Below, in pieces: positions 7,131-20,538 of a stretch of 64,000 nt of DNA (the stretch's first letter is position 1; each line of letters begins with the position of its first letter). Location: contig NZ_JBMSEE010000005.1 of the NCBI RefSeq assembly GCF_049446155.1, positions 62,001 to 126,000 on the forward strand, in the 5' to 3' direction. The notes under the pieces are model-generated. The model had not been told where the DNA came from and did no database searches. It worked only from the letters and a program-made list of their open reading frames with translations. The DNA is from Rivibacter sp049446155 (GTDB taxonomy: Bacteria; Pseudomonadota; Gammaproteobacteria; Burkholderiales; Burkholderiaceae_C). The position numbers and the translations under genes are program-made.

Positions 7131-8116
7131 CGAACCGCCCCGACGAACCTCACGACGACTGGCTGCGCGCCGCGCTTCGCCATGCGCCGGACGCGCAGGT
7201 CGAGCCGCCCGAGGCGCTGAGCGCCGCGATCCTGCGCGCGGCGCGCGATGCCGTGCGGCCGCAGCGGCGTGCCAGGCCCTGGCGTGCCGCGCTGCGCGCC
7301 GCTTGGGGGGCGCTGGCGCGCCCGCCGGTCGCGGCCGGCCTGGCCAGCGTGATGCTCGCGACCGTCATCGGCGTGATGTGGATGGAGCGGCCGCAGGAGC
7401 TGCACGAGGCCGCGGCGCCGACGATCGAGCGGTCGACGCAACGGCCGCCGCAGCCTGCGGTTGAGGCGGCGCGCGAGCCGGCGCGCGCGACCTCGCCGCA
7501 GCCCGCGTCGGCGCCCATCCAGGCGGCGCCGCGTCAGCCGCAACAGGCGCCGAAGCCGAAGGACGAGCGGCGCGCGAGCGCGGCGCCCGCGCCGGCGTCC
7601 GTGGCCGAGAAGGCTGCCGTTGCGCAGGACGCTGCGCGACGCAGCGCCGACGCCGCCAAAGCTGCCGAAAGCGAGGCTCGGGCCGACGCGTCCGCCACGC
7701 CGAGCCCCGCCTTGCAGCGCGCCCCCGGTGCGGTCGCCGGTCGCGCCGCGCCCGCGCCGCAGGCACAACAGGCGGGCGCGCCGTCGCTGGTCACCGGCTG
7801 GCACGACGCAATCGCGCGCGAGCCCGGGCGCTGGCGCTGGTCGCTCGCCGGCGGCGCGCCGCAGCCGGTCAACGACGCGCTGCGCGGCTGGCTCGCGCAG
7901 CTCGCGTCGGCGGCGCGCGACGCATGGCATCCGGCGTCAGGCGCCGGCTTCAACGGCGAGGCGATCGAGCTGTCGCAAGACGGCCGCCCGGTCGGCACGA
8001 TCCGCCTCGACGCGCAGCACGTGCAGGCGATGCAGGGAACGCGCGTCGAGCAGGCCGAGCTCGGCGGCGCCGAGGCCACCGCGCTGCGCGACGCGCTCGC
8101 GGCCCTGCCGCGCTGA
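7127..8116 (+). CDS. probable membrane anti-sigma factor, Ala/Pro-rich
   Basis: This 329-aa protein overlaps the sigma gene by four bases. Residues 1-65 are a short cytoplasmic segment with helices (DDWLRAALRHAPDAQ, PPEALSAAILRAARDAV), residues about 67-86 form one membrane helix, and residues about 88-240 are low-complexity Ala, Pro and Gln. A folded C-terminal part follows (LVTGWHDAIAREPGRWRWSLAG, then GFNGEAIELSQDGRPVGTIRLDAQHVQ). Position, coupling and topology suggest it holds the sigma factor at the membrane and senses something outside. It lacks a recognisable zinc anti-sigma motif (HxxxCxxC), so the role is inferred from context. A structural periplasmic protein is the alternative. 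Confidence 0.75.
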   Translation: MTNRPDEPHDDWLRAALRHAPDAQVEPPEALSAAILRAARDAVRPQRRARPWRAALRAAWGALARPPVAAGLASVMLATVIGVMWMERPQELHEAAAPTIERSTQRPPQPAVEAAREPARATSPQPASAPIQAAPRQPQQAPKPKDERRASAAPAPASVAEKAAVAQDAARRSADAAKAAESEARADASATPSPALQRAPGAVAGRAAPAPQAQQAGAPSLVTGWHDAIAREPGRWRWSLAGGAPQPVNDALRGWLAQLASAARDAWHPASGAGFNGEAIELSQDGRPVGTIRLDAQHVQAMQGTRVEQAELGGAEATALRDALAALPR

Positions 8117-8126
8117 ACGAGCGGCA

Positions 8127-11100
8127 TCAGGCCCCGGCGTTCAGCGCGACGAGGTCGCCGCCGCCAGCCAGCGGGCTCGGCGGCAGCCACAGCTCGATCA
8201 CGCGCTGGCCGCTGGCGCGCTTGAGCACCGCGGGCAACGGGCGGATCCACACCTCGGGCGGGAGGCTGTCGTTGCGCTCGCTCTGCCGCGCGTCGGCAGA
8301 CGGCGCGAGGCTCGCCTGCACCAGCGCCTGCAGTGCCCGTGCGCAGGCGGCGGACGCCGCGTCGTCCTGGTGCACGACGAGCGTCGGCACCGGCCACGGC
8401 ACCGGCTTGCGCGCGCCGCGCAGCTCGGCGCTGCGGCCGACGTTCTCGACCGGCGGCACGGTCAGCCCGTCGAGGCGCTGCAGGGCCTGGCGCAGGCCCT
8501 GCGCCGGACGCTGGCTCGCGTCGTCGTAGACCTGGATGTAGACCGCCAGCGGGGTCGGACCGGCGCAGGCGCGCACGATCTCGGCTTGCAGGAGCTCAGC
8601 CCGGGCCGCGCCGGCGCCCGGCCCGGGCTGGGGCAAGGGCAGCGAGGCGACGTCGCTCGGCGCCTCGCCGGACAGCTGCGAGCGCCAGCGGTCCGCCAGC
8701 GCCGCGAGGCCCAGGCCGCTCGTCGTTGGCGCCCAGTAGTTCAGCGCGGTGTCGACCGGCACCGCGCGCAGCAGCTCGCCGCACAGGCCGTTGTCGGCGT
8801 GCTCGCGCGCGACGCGGCAGCTGTCGGAGGCTTGCACGGGGCGCTGGCATTCGTCGCGCACGCGCTCGATCATGCGTGCGATGCCGGCGCGCTCGAGCGG
8901 CAGGAAGGCCGGGTGCTCGCGCAGGTCGCTGAGCATGCGCACCTGCACCGCCGAGTGCTCGGCCAGCACCGGGCAGCTGCCGTCGAAGTCCTTGAGCATC
9001 GCCGACGTGCCCTCGAACAGCCGGCGCAGCTCGGTGCGTTCGGAGATGCGGTTCTGCTGCACCGTCTCCTGCAGCTGCCACAGCGACAGCAGCAGCGTGC
9101 CCGAGGCGCCGATGCCCAGCGTCGCGCCGATCGCGGTGGCGCGCGCCGAGCGCCGCCACAGCGGATTGCTTGGCGCTCCTTCGGGTGCGGCGCTGCCGTG
9201 CAGGCGCGCGGCCACGGTGAGCGGATGGTGCGCACCGCGCAGCCAGCCCGGCAGCTGGCACAGCCAGGCCTCGTTGAGCTGGCGGCCGAAGTCCTCGCCG
9301 AGACGGTGGTAGCTCTCCCATTGCGCCTCGTCGAAGCTCTGGTCGCCGGTGGTCTCGTGCGGAAAGCTCGGGCGCCGCTGCGCGTAGGCGAGCAGGTCCA
9401 CGTCGAGCGCGTCGTGCAGGTTGGGCTTGACGACGAGCAGGGTCGCCTCGCTCGCCGGGCGGTCGGGCTCGGCGCGGTAGCGCACGCGCGCCAGCAGCAG
9501 GCCGCGCGAGGAATGGTTGTCGGCCATCTGCTCGGGCGACAGCACCGTGAGGTCGGTGCGCGCCAGCGTGAACAGGCGCGCGGCCTCGTCGCGCGTGTAG
9601 AACTCGATCTCGGCGCCGAGGTCGATTCGCGCCTTGCGCACCAGGTTCTCGAGATCTCCGAAGTTGTAGTCCGCATCGGCGCCGCAGTCGGCGACGACGA
9701 TGAACTCGCAGCGACGCTTGAGCAGCGGATAGACGCCGGTGTTCTCGAAGTGCCCGCCGTCGGAGAGGTACCACCACGGACGCGACGGCCCGAAGAACGC
9801 CGCCGTGCCTTCCGACCACAGCATCACCGGCTTGACGACGCGCTTCCAGAGCCAGCCGCGCAGGCCGTCGACCTCGGGCTGCGGTGCGCGCATCCAGTAG
9901 CCCAGCCGCACGCCGAGGAAGTACAGCAGCGCGGCCCAGCCGCGCGAGGTGTAGGAGCCCGCCCCCGGTGCGGCCGCGGCGCCCGAGACCGCGATCCAGC
10001 GCCCGAGCGTGCCGGCGTCGGCACCGCTGGTTTCGTCGATCGGGATCCAGCGCTCGGGCCCGACCTCGAAGCCGCGCCAGGTCGCGGTGACGAGGGTGCC
10101 CTTGCGGTCGGCGTTGAACAGGCCGGAGGCGTCGTCGTGGGTCTGGTTGAGGCAGACGTTGATCAGGTGGATCGGGCCGCCCGCGGTCTCGGGGCGGTAG
10201 CTCAGCAGGCCGGTGTCGTCGCCCGGCACGACCTCGGTGACGTCCTGCCGCGCCTCGGGCTCGACCTCGGCGTCCTCGGCCGCGCGGATCTGGCGCACAC
10301 GCGGCACGATGCCGCGCGCCGCGTTGCCGACCGCGAGGTAGGCGCGCGTGAGCCGCGCGCGGTAGAAGCTGTGCAGCGACGAGGCGTTGGCCATCTGCTC
10401 GTTGCCGGCGGTCAGCAGCAGCCACACGGCGCACGCCAGCAGCAGCACGACCGCGCGCGTGATCGGCGCCAGCGGCGCCAGCCACGCGACCGAACGCGGC
10501 GCGAACACCAGCCACTGCACCAGCACCAGCCACGCGCAGGCCAGCACCGCGACGCCGACCAGCCCGGCCAGGTTGACCAGCTTGGGGCCGATGGCGCGCA
10601 GCGAGTTGGGCTGGGCGCGCTCGGACAGCTGCAGCAGCGGCTGCGCCAGCGTGCGCATCACGAGCACCGTCAGGCCGCCGACGCCGATGCCGCCCCAGAC
10701 CCAGCGCTCGCCGGTGTGCAGCGCGGCCAGCACTTGCCAGCTCGCGAGATCGAGCGCGCCGAACAGCAGCATCGCGCCGGCCACCAGCGTGACCGCGCGC
10801 AGCGAGAAGGTCAGCCGGTGGCGCAGTCGGGCGACCGCGAGCGACGCGGTCTCCCCGGTCAGCACCAGGCGCAGGTGGGCGCCGACCAGGCCGACCGCGC
10901 ACGACGACACCGCGATCAGCACCAGCGCGGCCGGCCGCAGCGCCACCGACGGCCCCGGCAGCGGCGGCCGCGAACCGAGCCACACGCCGGCCAGCAGCGC
11001 GCACAGCAGCGCGACGAAGGCCGCGTCGCGCCACGGCATCGCGACGCGGCGCCGACCCGGGTCGGCGTTGTCGCGCGCGATCCAGTAGCCGGCCATCAGG

Positions 11101-11660
11101 CCGGGCGCCACCGCCAGCCACAGCGCGACCGCGAGCGGCCACCACAGCGTGAACCACGGCTGCCAGGCTGCCGGACTGAAGGCCGCGCCGAGCGAGCTCT
11201 GCCACAGGTGCGGCGCCATCACCAGCAGCGCGAACGGGATGCACACGAACATGAACTCGCCATGGATCGCGATGAAGGCGCGCAGGTAGCTGACGATTGC
11301 CACGCCGACATCGCGCGATCCGCTGGGCGTGAGGTAGCGGCCGTTGCGGCGCAGCCAGGCGAGCACCGGCGAGTCGGTCGCCGCCAGCAGCGCCTGCGCG
11401 CCGGCCACGCCGGCCAGGCTGACCAGGCGGCCGAACATGCCGCCGCAGTAGCCGCCGCCGGAGACGGTGGAGAGGTAGTCGATGCGCGCGAGCTGCCCGC
11501 GCTGCGCGAGCCCGCGCAGCAGGCCCAGGCAGAAGGTCGCGCTGCGGATGCCGCCGCCGGACAGCGCGAGGCCCACCACCGGGGCGTCGGCCGGCACGCC
11601 GGCCTGCGCGCGGCGCGCGGCCAGGCGCGCGGCTTCGTCGGCTCGCAAGGCGTTGTCCAT
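8127..11660 (-). CDS. large membrane patatin-like phospholipase
   Basis: At 1177 aa this is about three times the usual patatin length. The catalytic core is split. Near the N-terminus are the oxyanion loop LSGGGIRS (33-40) and the nucleophile elbow STVSGGGY (Ser67); the Asp motif SDGGHFENTGVYPL lies about 570 residues later. The long insertion carries many hydrophobic helices (for example FMFVCIPFALLVMAP, WWPLAVALWLAVAPGLMAGYW, AALVLIAVSSCAVGLVGAHL). A further membrane helix follows near ATAIGATLGIGASGTLLLSLW and an extracytoplasmic tail completes the protein. It probably hydrolyses membrane lipids at the inner membrane. It is convergent with the sigma operon, with 10 bases between them. The physiological substrate is not evident. 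Confidence 0.88.
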   Translation of the reverse strand: MDNALRADEAARLAARRAQAGVPADAPVVGLALSGGGIRSATFCLGLLRGLAQRGQLARIDYLSTVSGGGYCGGMFGRLVSLAGVAGAQALLAATDSPVLAWLRRNGRYLTPSGSRDVGVAIVSYLRAFIAIHGEFMFVCIPFALLVMAPHLWQSSLGAAFSPAAWQPWFTLWWPLAVALWLAVAPGLMAGYWIARDNADPGRRRVAMPWRDAAFVALLCALLAGVWLGSRPPLPGPSVALRPAALVLIAVSSCAVGLVGAHLRLVLTGETASLAVARLRHRLTFSLRAVTLVAGAMLLFGALDLASWQVLAALHTGERWVWGGIGVGGLTVLVMRTLAQPLLQLSERAQPNSLRAIGPKLVNLAGLVGVAVLACAWLVLVQWLVFAPRSVAWLAPLAPITRAVVLLLACAVWLLLTAGNEQMANASSLHSFYRARLTRAYLAVGNAARGIVPRVRQIRAAEDAEVEPEARQDVTEVVPGDDTGLLSYRPETAGGPIHLINVCLNQTHDDASGLFNADRKGTLVTATWRGFEVGPERWIPIDETSGADAGTLGRWIAVSGAAAAPGAGSYTSRGWAALLYFLGVRLGYWMRAPQPEVDGLRGWLWKRVVKPVMLWSEGTAAFFGPSRPWWYLSDGGHFENTGVYPLLKRRCEFIVVADCGADADYNFGDLENLVRKARIDLGAEIEFYTRDEAARLFTLARTDLTVLSPEQMADNHSSRGLLLARVRYRAEPDRPASEATLLVVKPNLHDALDVDLLAYAQRRPSFPHETTGDQSFDEAQWESYHRLGEDFGRQLNEAWLCQLPGWLRGAHHPLTVAARLHGSAAPEGAPSNPLWRRSARATAIGATLGIGASGTLLLSLWQLQETVQQNRISERTELRRLFEGTSAMLKDFDGSCPVLAEHSAVQVRMLSDLREHPAFLPLERAGIARMIERVRDECQRPVQASDSCRVAREHADNGLCGELLRAVPVDTALNYWAPTTSGLGLAALADRWRSQLSGEAPSDVASLPLPQPGPGAGAARAELLQAEIVRACAGPTPLAVYIQVYDDASQRPAQGLRQALQRLDGLTVPPVENVGRSAELRGARKPVPWPVPTLVVHQDDAASAACARALQALVQASLAPSADARQSERNDSLPPEVWIRPLPAVLKRASGQRVIELWLPPSPLAGGGDLVALNAGA

Positions 11661-11765
11661 ACGAGTCCCCCAACGGCGCCGGCTTGAGGATGCCGGTTGC
11701 GGCCGACTCTAGGCGCGAAGTCCGATGCCGCCATCCCACGCACTAGGTAGGGTCCGCGCGGTATG

Positions 11766-11795
11766 GCTCCCTCTCCCGCAAGCAGGAGAGGGAGC
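11766..11795. repeat. intergenic hairpin between patatin and uvrA
   Basis: Perfect 11-base arms GCTCCCTCTCC (11766-11776) and its complement (11785-11795) enclose 8 bases. No T-run follows on either strand. The genes on both sides diverge, so it does not lie at a gene end. The CCCTCTCC...GGAGAGGG pattern resembles a small palindromic repeat common between Burkholderiales genes; that link is from memory. Confidence 0.5.
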
Positions 11796-11842
11796 AAGTT
11801 GGGCCCGCTCGCTATGATGGCCGGTTGCCTTTTTCCGCCGCC

Positions 11843-14749
<2,907 letters not shown>

Positions 14750-14758
14750 GCGCGGCGC

Positions 14759-15823
14759 TCAGCGCGCCCGCGCGCGCCGGATCATCGGCATCACGCCTGC
14801 ACCGGCGTTGATGGCGCGCAGCTCGATGGCGGGATGCTGCTGGGCAAACACGCGGAACAGCTCGTCGGCGAAGGCCTGCCCGATCTCGGGCACGCCGGCG
14901 AAGTCGAGCTCGACGACCTTGAACCGGTCGATGCGCGAGATCAACCGCTTGGCCTGCGATCGGGACAGCAGGTTCTCGTTGCCCAGACGCGCCAGCCGCA
15001 CCGGAATGACGGTGCGGTCGAACGTCAGGTCGTCCGGCGCGCCGGTCGTGTAGTGCTCGAGCAGGCTGCGCAGCTCGAGCGCCGAATCGAGCCGGATCGC
15101 CATGCGCACCGCCGTGCCGCGCCGGTCGGCACGCCCACCGGGATCTTCGCCCGGCAGCTCGACCGGGCGCTCGGCCTCCCGCTGTCCGCGCTCGGGGTTG
15201 TCGCGTTCGTAGACCAGTCCGTTGGCTTCGAGCCGAAAGACGCTGAAGGCGCGCGAGGTGAAAAAGATGCCTTCGCCCGAGTGACGGGCCGGATCGGTGG
15301 TCACGCGGCCCTTGGACAGTTCCAGCAAGGCAAGACGGCGATCGGACAGCTCCAGGGCTTCACCGACGCGCTCGAAGACGCCGATGCCGTCGTCCACCAC
15401 CTTGAGATAGAGGAACGATCCGGCCACCTCGCAGCGCACCGTGACCTGCGTGCCGCCCGAGTGGTCGTTCGCGTTGTTGAGCATCTCGGTGAAGCCGTAG
15501 TGCACGACATTGCGCAGGTTCGCGGCGAGATCGAGCAAGGGCGCGAAGTCCTGTTCCCAGGCCAGCGACTCGTCCAGGCCGGGCAGCGAATACCGACGCT
15601 CGATGCAGCGGCTCGGCCCCGGCCGGAACACCGGCCGCGTTCGACCACCGCTGCGCACGATGAAGCCCTCGGCTTCGAGACGCCGCACCGCGGGCGCCGC
15701 GGCCGCCCGGGTCACGCCGAAGCGGGCCGACAGCGACTGGGTGAAGTCCTTCGGATGCGCGCGCACATGGGCCGTCGCCCAGCGGCGCAGTTCGTCCGGA
15801 TCCAGCAGCAGGGGACGAGGCAT
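14759..15823 (-). CDS. winged-helix / GHKL ATPase / STAS-like regulator
   Basis: This 354-aa protein seems to hold three modules. Residues about 5-65 form a winged helix (RRWATAHVRAHPKDFTQSLS, then VRRLEAEGFIVRSG). Residues about 100-225 form a GHKL ATPase with the N box HYGFTEMLNNANDHSGG, the G1 box VVDDGIGVF and GEGIFFTSRAF. Residues about 275-350 resemble the STAS-like DUF4325 domain (FKVVELDFAGVPEIGQAFADELFR). The layout suggests an RsbW-like kinase and its STAS partner fused to a DNA-binding domain in one chain; this is inference. ATG 15823 is chosen. The gene converges on uvrA with a 9-base gap and has a palindrome 11 bases before its start. The target and signal are unknown. Confidence 0.8.
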   Translation of the reverse strand: MPRPLLLDPDELRRWATAHVRAHPKDFTQSLSARFGVTRAAAAPAVRRLEAEGFIVRSGGRTRPVFRPGPSRCIERRYSLPGLDESLAWEQDFAPLLDLAANLRNVVHYGFTEMLNNANDHSGGTQVTVRCEVAGSFLYLKVVDDGIGVFERVGEALELSDRRLALLELSKGRVTTDPARHSGEGIFFTSRAFSVFRLEANGLVYERDNPERGQREAERPVELPGEDPGGRADRRGTAVRMAIRLDSALELRSLLEHYTTGAPDDLTFDRTVIPVRLARLGNENLLSRSQAKRLISRIDRFKVVELDFAGVPEIGQAFADELFRVFAQQHPAIELRAINAGAGVMPMIRRARAR

Positions 15824-15834
15824 CGGAATGAAAG

Positions 15835-15859
15835 TTGACAATGAGACGCGGATTGTCAA
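15835..15859. promoter_or_regulatory. palindromic operator candidate
   Basis: TTGACAAT (15835-15842), 9 bases, and ATTGTCAA (15852-15859) form a perfect 8-base inverted repeat. It lies 11 bases before the start of the winged-helix/ATPase/STAS gene. On each strand one arm contains TTGACA, a consensus -35. The site would suit autoregulation by a dimer of the adjacent winged-helix protein. The binding protein is inferred from position only. Confidence 0.5.
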
Positions 15860-15974
15860 GTTTGACCGACGGCGCCGCAACGGCAATGACCCTGCGGCCG
15901 CACGGCCCTCGCGCCATGGCGCACGCGCCGCACGGCATCTGGCTAGACTGCCCCGGCGCCAAGGAGACCGCTGT

Positions 15975-16586
15975 ATGAGCCAACCGACGATCGACTACTA
16001 CTTCGCCCCCCAGTCGCCCTGGACCTATCTCGGCCACCTTCGCTTCTGGGACATCGCGCGCAAGGCCGGCGCGAAGATCAACGTGCGCCCGGTCGACCTC
16101 GGCGGCAAGGTGTTTCCGGTCTCGGGCGGGCTGCCGCTGGCCAAGCGCGCGCCGCAGCGCCAGGCCTATCGCCTGCTCGAGCTGCAGCGATTCGCCGAAT
16201 GGCTGCACGTGCCGATCAACCTGCAGCCGAAGTTCTTTCCGGTCGCCGGCGACGACGCCGCGAAGCTGATCATCGCGGTCGACCTGCGGCTGGGCAGCGA
16301 CGCCGCGATGGCGTTCACCGACACCGTGCTGCGCGGCGTCTGGCAGCAAGAGCGAAACATCGCCGACGAGGCCGTGCTCGCGCAGATGCTCGCCGAGCGC
16401 GAGCTGCCGGCGGCGCTGCTGGAGGACGCGCACTCTCAGGCGGTGCACGAGCGCTACGAGCTCGACTCTCAGCAGGCCGTCGACGCCGGCGTGTTCGGCG
16501 CGCCGAGCTACGTGCTCGACGGCGAGATCTTCTGGGGCCAGGACCGGCTCGACTTCCTCGAGCGCGCCCTCGCGGCGAGGCGTTGA
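15975..16586 (+). CDS. 2-hydroxychromene-2-carboxylate isomerase family (DsbA fold)
   Basis: This 203-aa protein matches the kappa-class GST/DsbA superfamily group containing 2-hydroxychromene-2-carboxylate isomerase, a glutathione-dependent enzyme of naphthalene breakdown. It starts YYFAPQSPWTYLGHLRFWDIA, where Ser14 sits at the position of the catalytic Ser. It continues through VRPVDLGGKVFPVSGGLPL and ends GVFGAPSYVLDGEIFWGQDRLDFLE, the conserved cis-Pro loop and C-terminal helix. AAGGAG lies 9 bases upstream of the ATG. Its stop overlaps the following amidohydrolase start (TGATG), so the two are coupled. No aromatic-degradation genes are nearby, so the real substrate may differ. Confidence 0.85.
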   Translation: MSQPTIDYYFAPQSPWTYLGHLRFWDIARKAGAKINVRPVDLGGKVFPVSGGLPLAKRAPQRQAYRLLELQRFAEWLHVPINLQPKFFPVAGDDAAKLIIAVDLRLGSDAAMAFTDTVLRGVWQQERNIADEAVLAQMLAERELPAALLEDAHSQAVHERYELDSQQAVDAGVFGAPSYVLDGEIFWGQDRLDFLERALAARR

Positions 16587-17482
16587 TGTTCGCGGGCGCA
16601 CCGGTCCGCCGACGAGCGCTGCTGGCAGCGCTCGCCGCGATCGGCGCGCCGTCGGGCCTGCTCGCACAGGCCGCGCCGGCAGCCTACGCCGGCCCGCTGT
16701 TCGATGCGCATCTGCACTACAACGACGACGCGCAGGCGCCCTATCCGCTGCCCGCTGTGCTGGCACGCTTTCGCGCCAGCGGCGTGCGCGGCGTGCTCGC
16801 CAACAGCCGCCCGAACGACGGCACCCGCTCGCTGGCCGCGGCGCGCGAGGCGATGGCGGCTGCCGGCGTGCAGGTCGTGCCGTTCATCCGCCTGTACCGC
16901 CATCGCGCCGACTACGAAACTTGGCACAAGGATCCGGCCATCGTCGAGATGGTCGAGCGCGAGCTCGCGCGCGGCACCGAGGCCGGCCCCTACCGCGGCC
17001 TGGGCGAGTTCCACCTCTACGACAGCCTGTTCGCCGACAACGCGACCGCGCGCATGCTGATGCGCCTGGCGCAGGAACGCGGCCTGGCGGTGCTCGCCCA
17101 CTGCGACGACATCGCCATCGAGAAGCTGTTCGCGCACGCGCCGCAGGCGACGTTGATCTGGGCCCATACAGGCATCGGCGGCGTGCCGATCGAGCGCGTG
17201 CAGGCGCTGCTGGCCGCGCACCCGACGCTGCTCGGCGAGCTGAGCTACCGGCCTGGCCTCACGCTGGGCGGGGGACGTCTCGCGCCGTCATGGCGCACGC
17301 TGCTCGGTGCGCAGCCGCAGCGCTTCCTGGTGGGGTCGGACACCTGGATCAACGCGCGCTGGGACGGCTACAACGCGCTGATGGCCGAGGCGCGCGCATG
17401 GCTGGGCGACCTGCCCCCGGCCGCGGCAGGGCGCATCGCCTGGGGCAACGCGGCCGCGCTGTTCGGCCTCGTACCCCCCTGA
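16586..17482 (+). CDS. exported TIM-barrel amidohydrolase
   Basis: This 298-aa protein has an N-terminal signal (VRRRALLAALAAIGAPSGLLAQA) with an Arg cluster that may be a Tat signal. The barrel starts at GPLFDAHLHYND, the His-x-His metal motif at the end of strand 1. Later metal or acid positions are GLGEFHLYD, LAHCDD, LIWAHTGIG and FLVGSDTW, so a metal-dependent hydrolase with a mono- or binuclear centre is likely. It resembles amidohydrolase-2-type proteins rather than dihydroorotase. The ATG overlaps the stop of the upstream isomerase, which suggests a joint pathway. The substrate is unknown. Confidence 0.8.
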   Translation: MFAGAPVRRRALLAALAAIGAPSGLLAQAAPAAYAGPLFDAHLHYNDDAQAPYPLPAVLARFRASGVRGVLANSRPNDGTRSLAAAREAMAAAGVQVVPFIRLYRHRADYETWHKDPAIVEMVERELARGTEAGPYRGLGEFHLYDSLFADNATARMLMRLAQERGLAVLAHCDDIAIEKLFAHAPQATLIWAHTGIGGVPIERVQALLAAHPTLLGELSYRPGLTLGGGRLAPSWRTLLGAQPQRFLVGSDTWINARWDGYNALMAEARAWLGDLPPAAAGRIAWGNAAALFGLVPP

Positions 17483-17562
17483 CCCTGACGGGCGCCGCAT
17501 GACAGCACCGCCCTGCGGGCACAGAATGCCCGCTTCGGGTCTTCCTCGGATGTCACGGGACC

Positions 17563-20022
<2,460 letters not shown>

Positions 20023-20051
20023 TCCGGCGCGCGCTGGCACCGTCGGGCAAG

Positions 20052-20076
20052 AAAAAAGCCCGGCAGTGCCGGGCTT
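20052..20076 (-). terminator. terminator of the H1-like/SWIB gene
   Basis: A 9-base perfect stem, AAGCCCGGC (20056-20064) with its complement (20068-20076) and a 3-base loop, is followed on the minus strand by a run of six T. It is a strong intrinsic terminator for the minus-strand gene that ends at 20125. On the plus strand it may also stop the hybrid kinase transcript, but the T-tail there is poor. Confidence 0.85.
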
Positions 20077-20124
20077 CTTGCCTTGCAGCGCGACAGCGGC
20101 CCCACGGGGCCGCCGCGCTCTCGC

Positions 20125-20538
20125 TCACTTCAGGTGGGCGTTGATGATCTTGGTCATCTCGAACATGTCGGCCTTGGCCTTGCCGAAGATCTCCTTCAGC
20201 TTCGCGTCGGCGACGATCACGCGCTTTTGCACCGCGTCCTGGAGCTTGTTCTTCTTGATGTACTCCCAGACCTTCTTGGTCACGTCGGTACGCGGCAGCG
20301 GCTTGTCGCCGACGATCGCGGCCAGCGCGGCGCTCGGGGTCATCGCCTTCATGAAGGCGGCGTTCGGCGTGCGCTTCTTGGCCGGTGCCTTGGCGGCGGC
20401 CTTCTTGGCCGGAGCGGCCTTCTTCGCAGGAGCCGCCTTCTTGGCCGGAGCCGCCTTCTTCGCAGGGGCGGCCTTCTTTGCCGGAGCCGCCTTCTTCGCC
20501 GGCGCCTTCTTGGCGGCGGCCTTCTTCGCAGTTGCCAT
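20125..20538 (-). CDS. histone H1-like protein with SWIB domain
   Basis: This 137-aa protein has two parts. Residues about 3-55 are lysine/alanine/proline repeats of the form AKKAAP, as in histone H1 tails and AlgP. Residues about 60-137 match a SWIB/MDM2 domain: NAAFMKAMTPSAALAAIVG, then LPRTDVTKKVWEYIKKNKLQ, then IVADAKLKEIFGKAKADMFEM. It should be a basic, abundant DNA-binding protein. The start at 20538 is chosen because GGAG lies 9 bases upstream; a second ATG at 20553 would add five residues. Similar fusions occur in Burkholderiales, and SWIB proteins occur in chlamydiae. A role in nucleoid packing or topology is plausible but unproven. Confidence 0.9.
   Translation of the reverse strand: MATAKKAAAKKAPAKKAAPAKKAAPAKKAAPAKKAAPAKKAAPAKKAAAKAPAKKRTPNAAFMKAMTPSAALAAIVGDKPLPRTDVTKKVWEYIKKNKLQDAVQKRVIVADAKLKEIFGKAKADMFEMTKIINAHLK
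20411..20500 (-). repeat. 18-bp tandem repeat coding for AKKAAP units
   Basis: Five consecutive 18-base units (20411, 20429, 20447, 20465, 20483) differ by only a few bases each and encode six-residue Lys/Ala/Pro units. Degenerate units flank them on both sides. The length is a multiple of three, so gain or loss of units keeps the frame. This tract may vary in length between strains. Confidence 0.85.

Noticed and set aside
7461..11687. Open frame of about 1400 codons antisense to the large patatin
   Set aside because: Composition is Arg/Ala/Gln low complexity, and the real genes on both sides have clear domains; it is a shadow of high third-position GC.
17515..17533. Seven-base hairpin GCGGGCA/TGCCCGC before the hybrid kinase gene
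   Set aside because: The stem is short and no T-run follows, so I do not call it a terminator or a riboswitch.
20411..20500. CRISPR-like array
   Set aside because: The 18-base units are contiguous without spacers and encode Lys/Ala/Pro repeats in frame.
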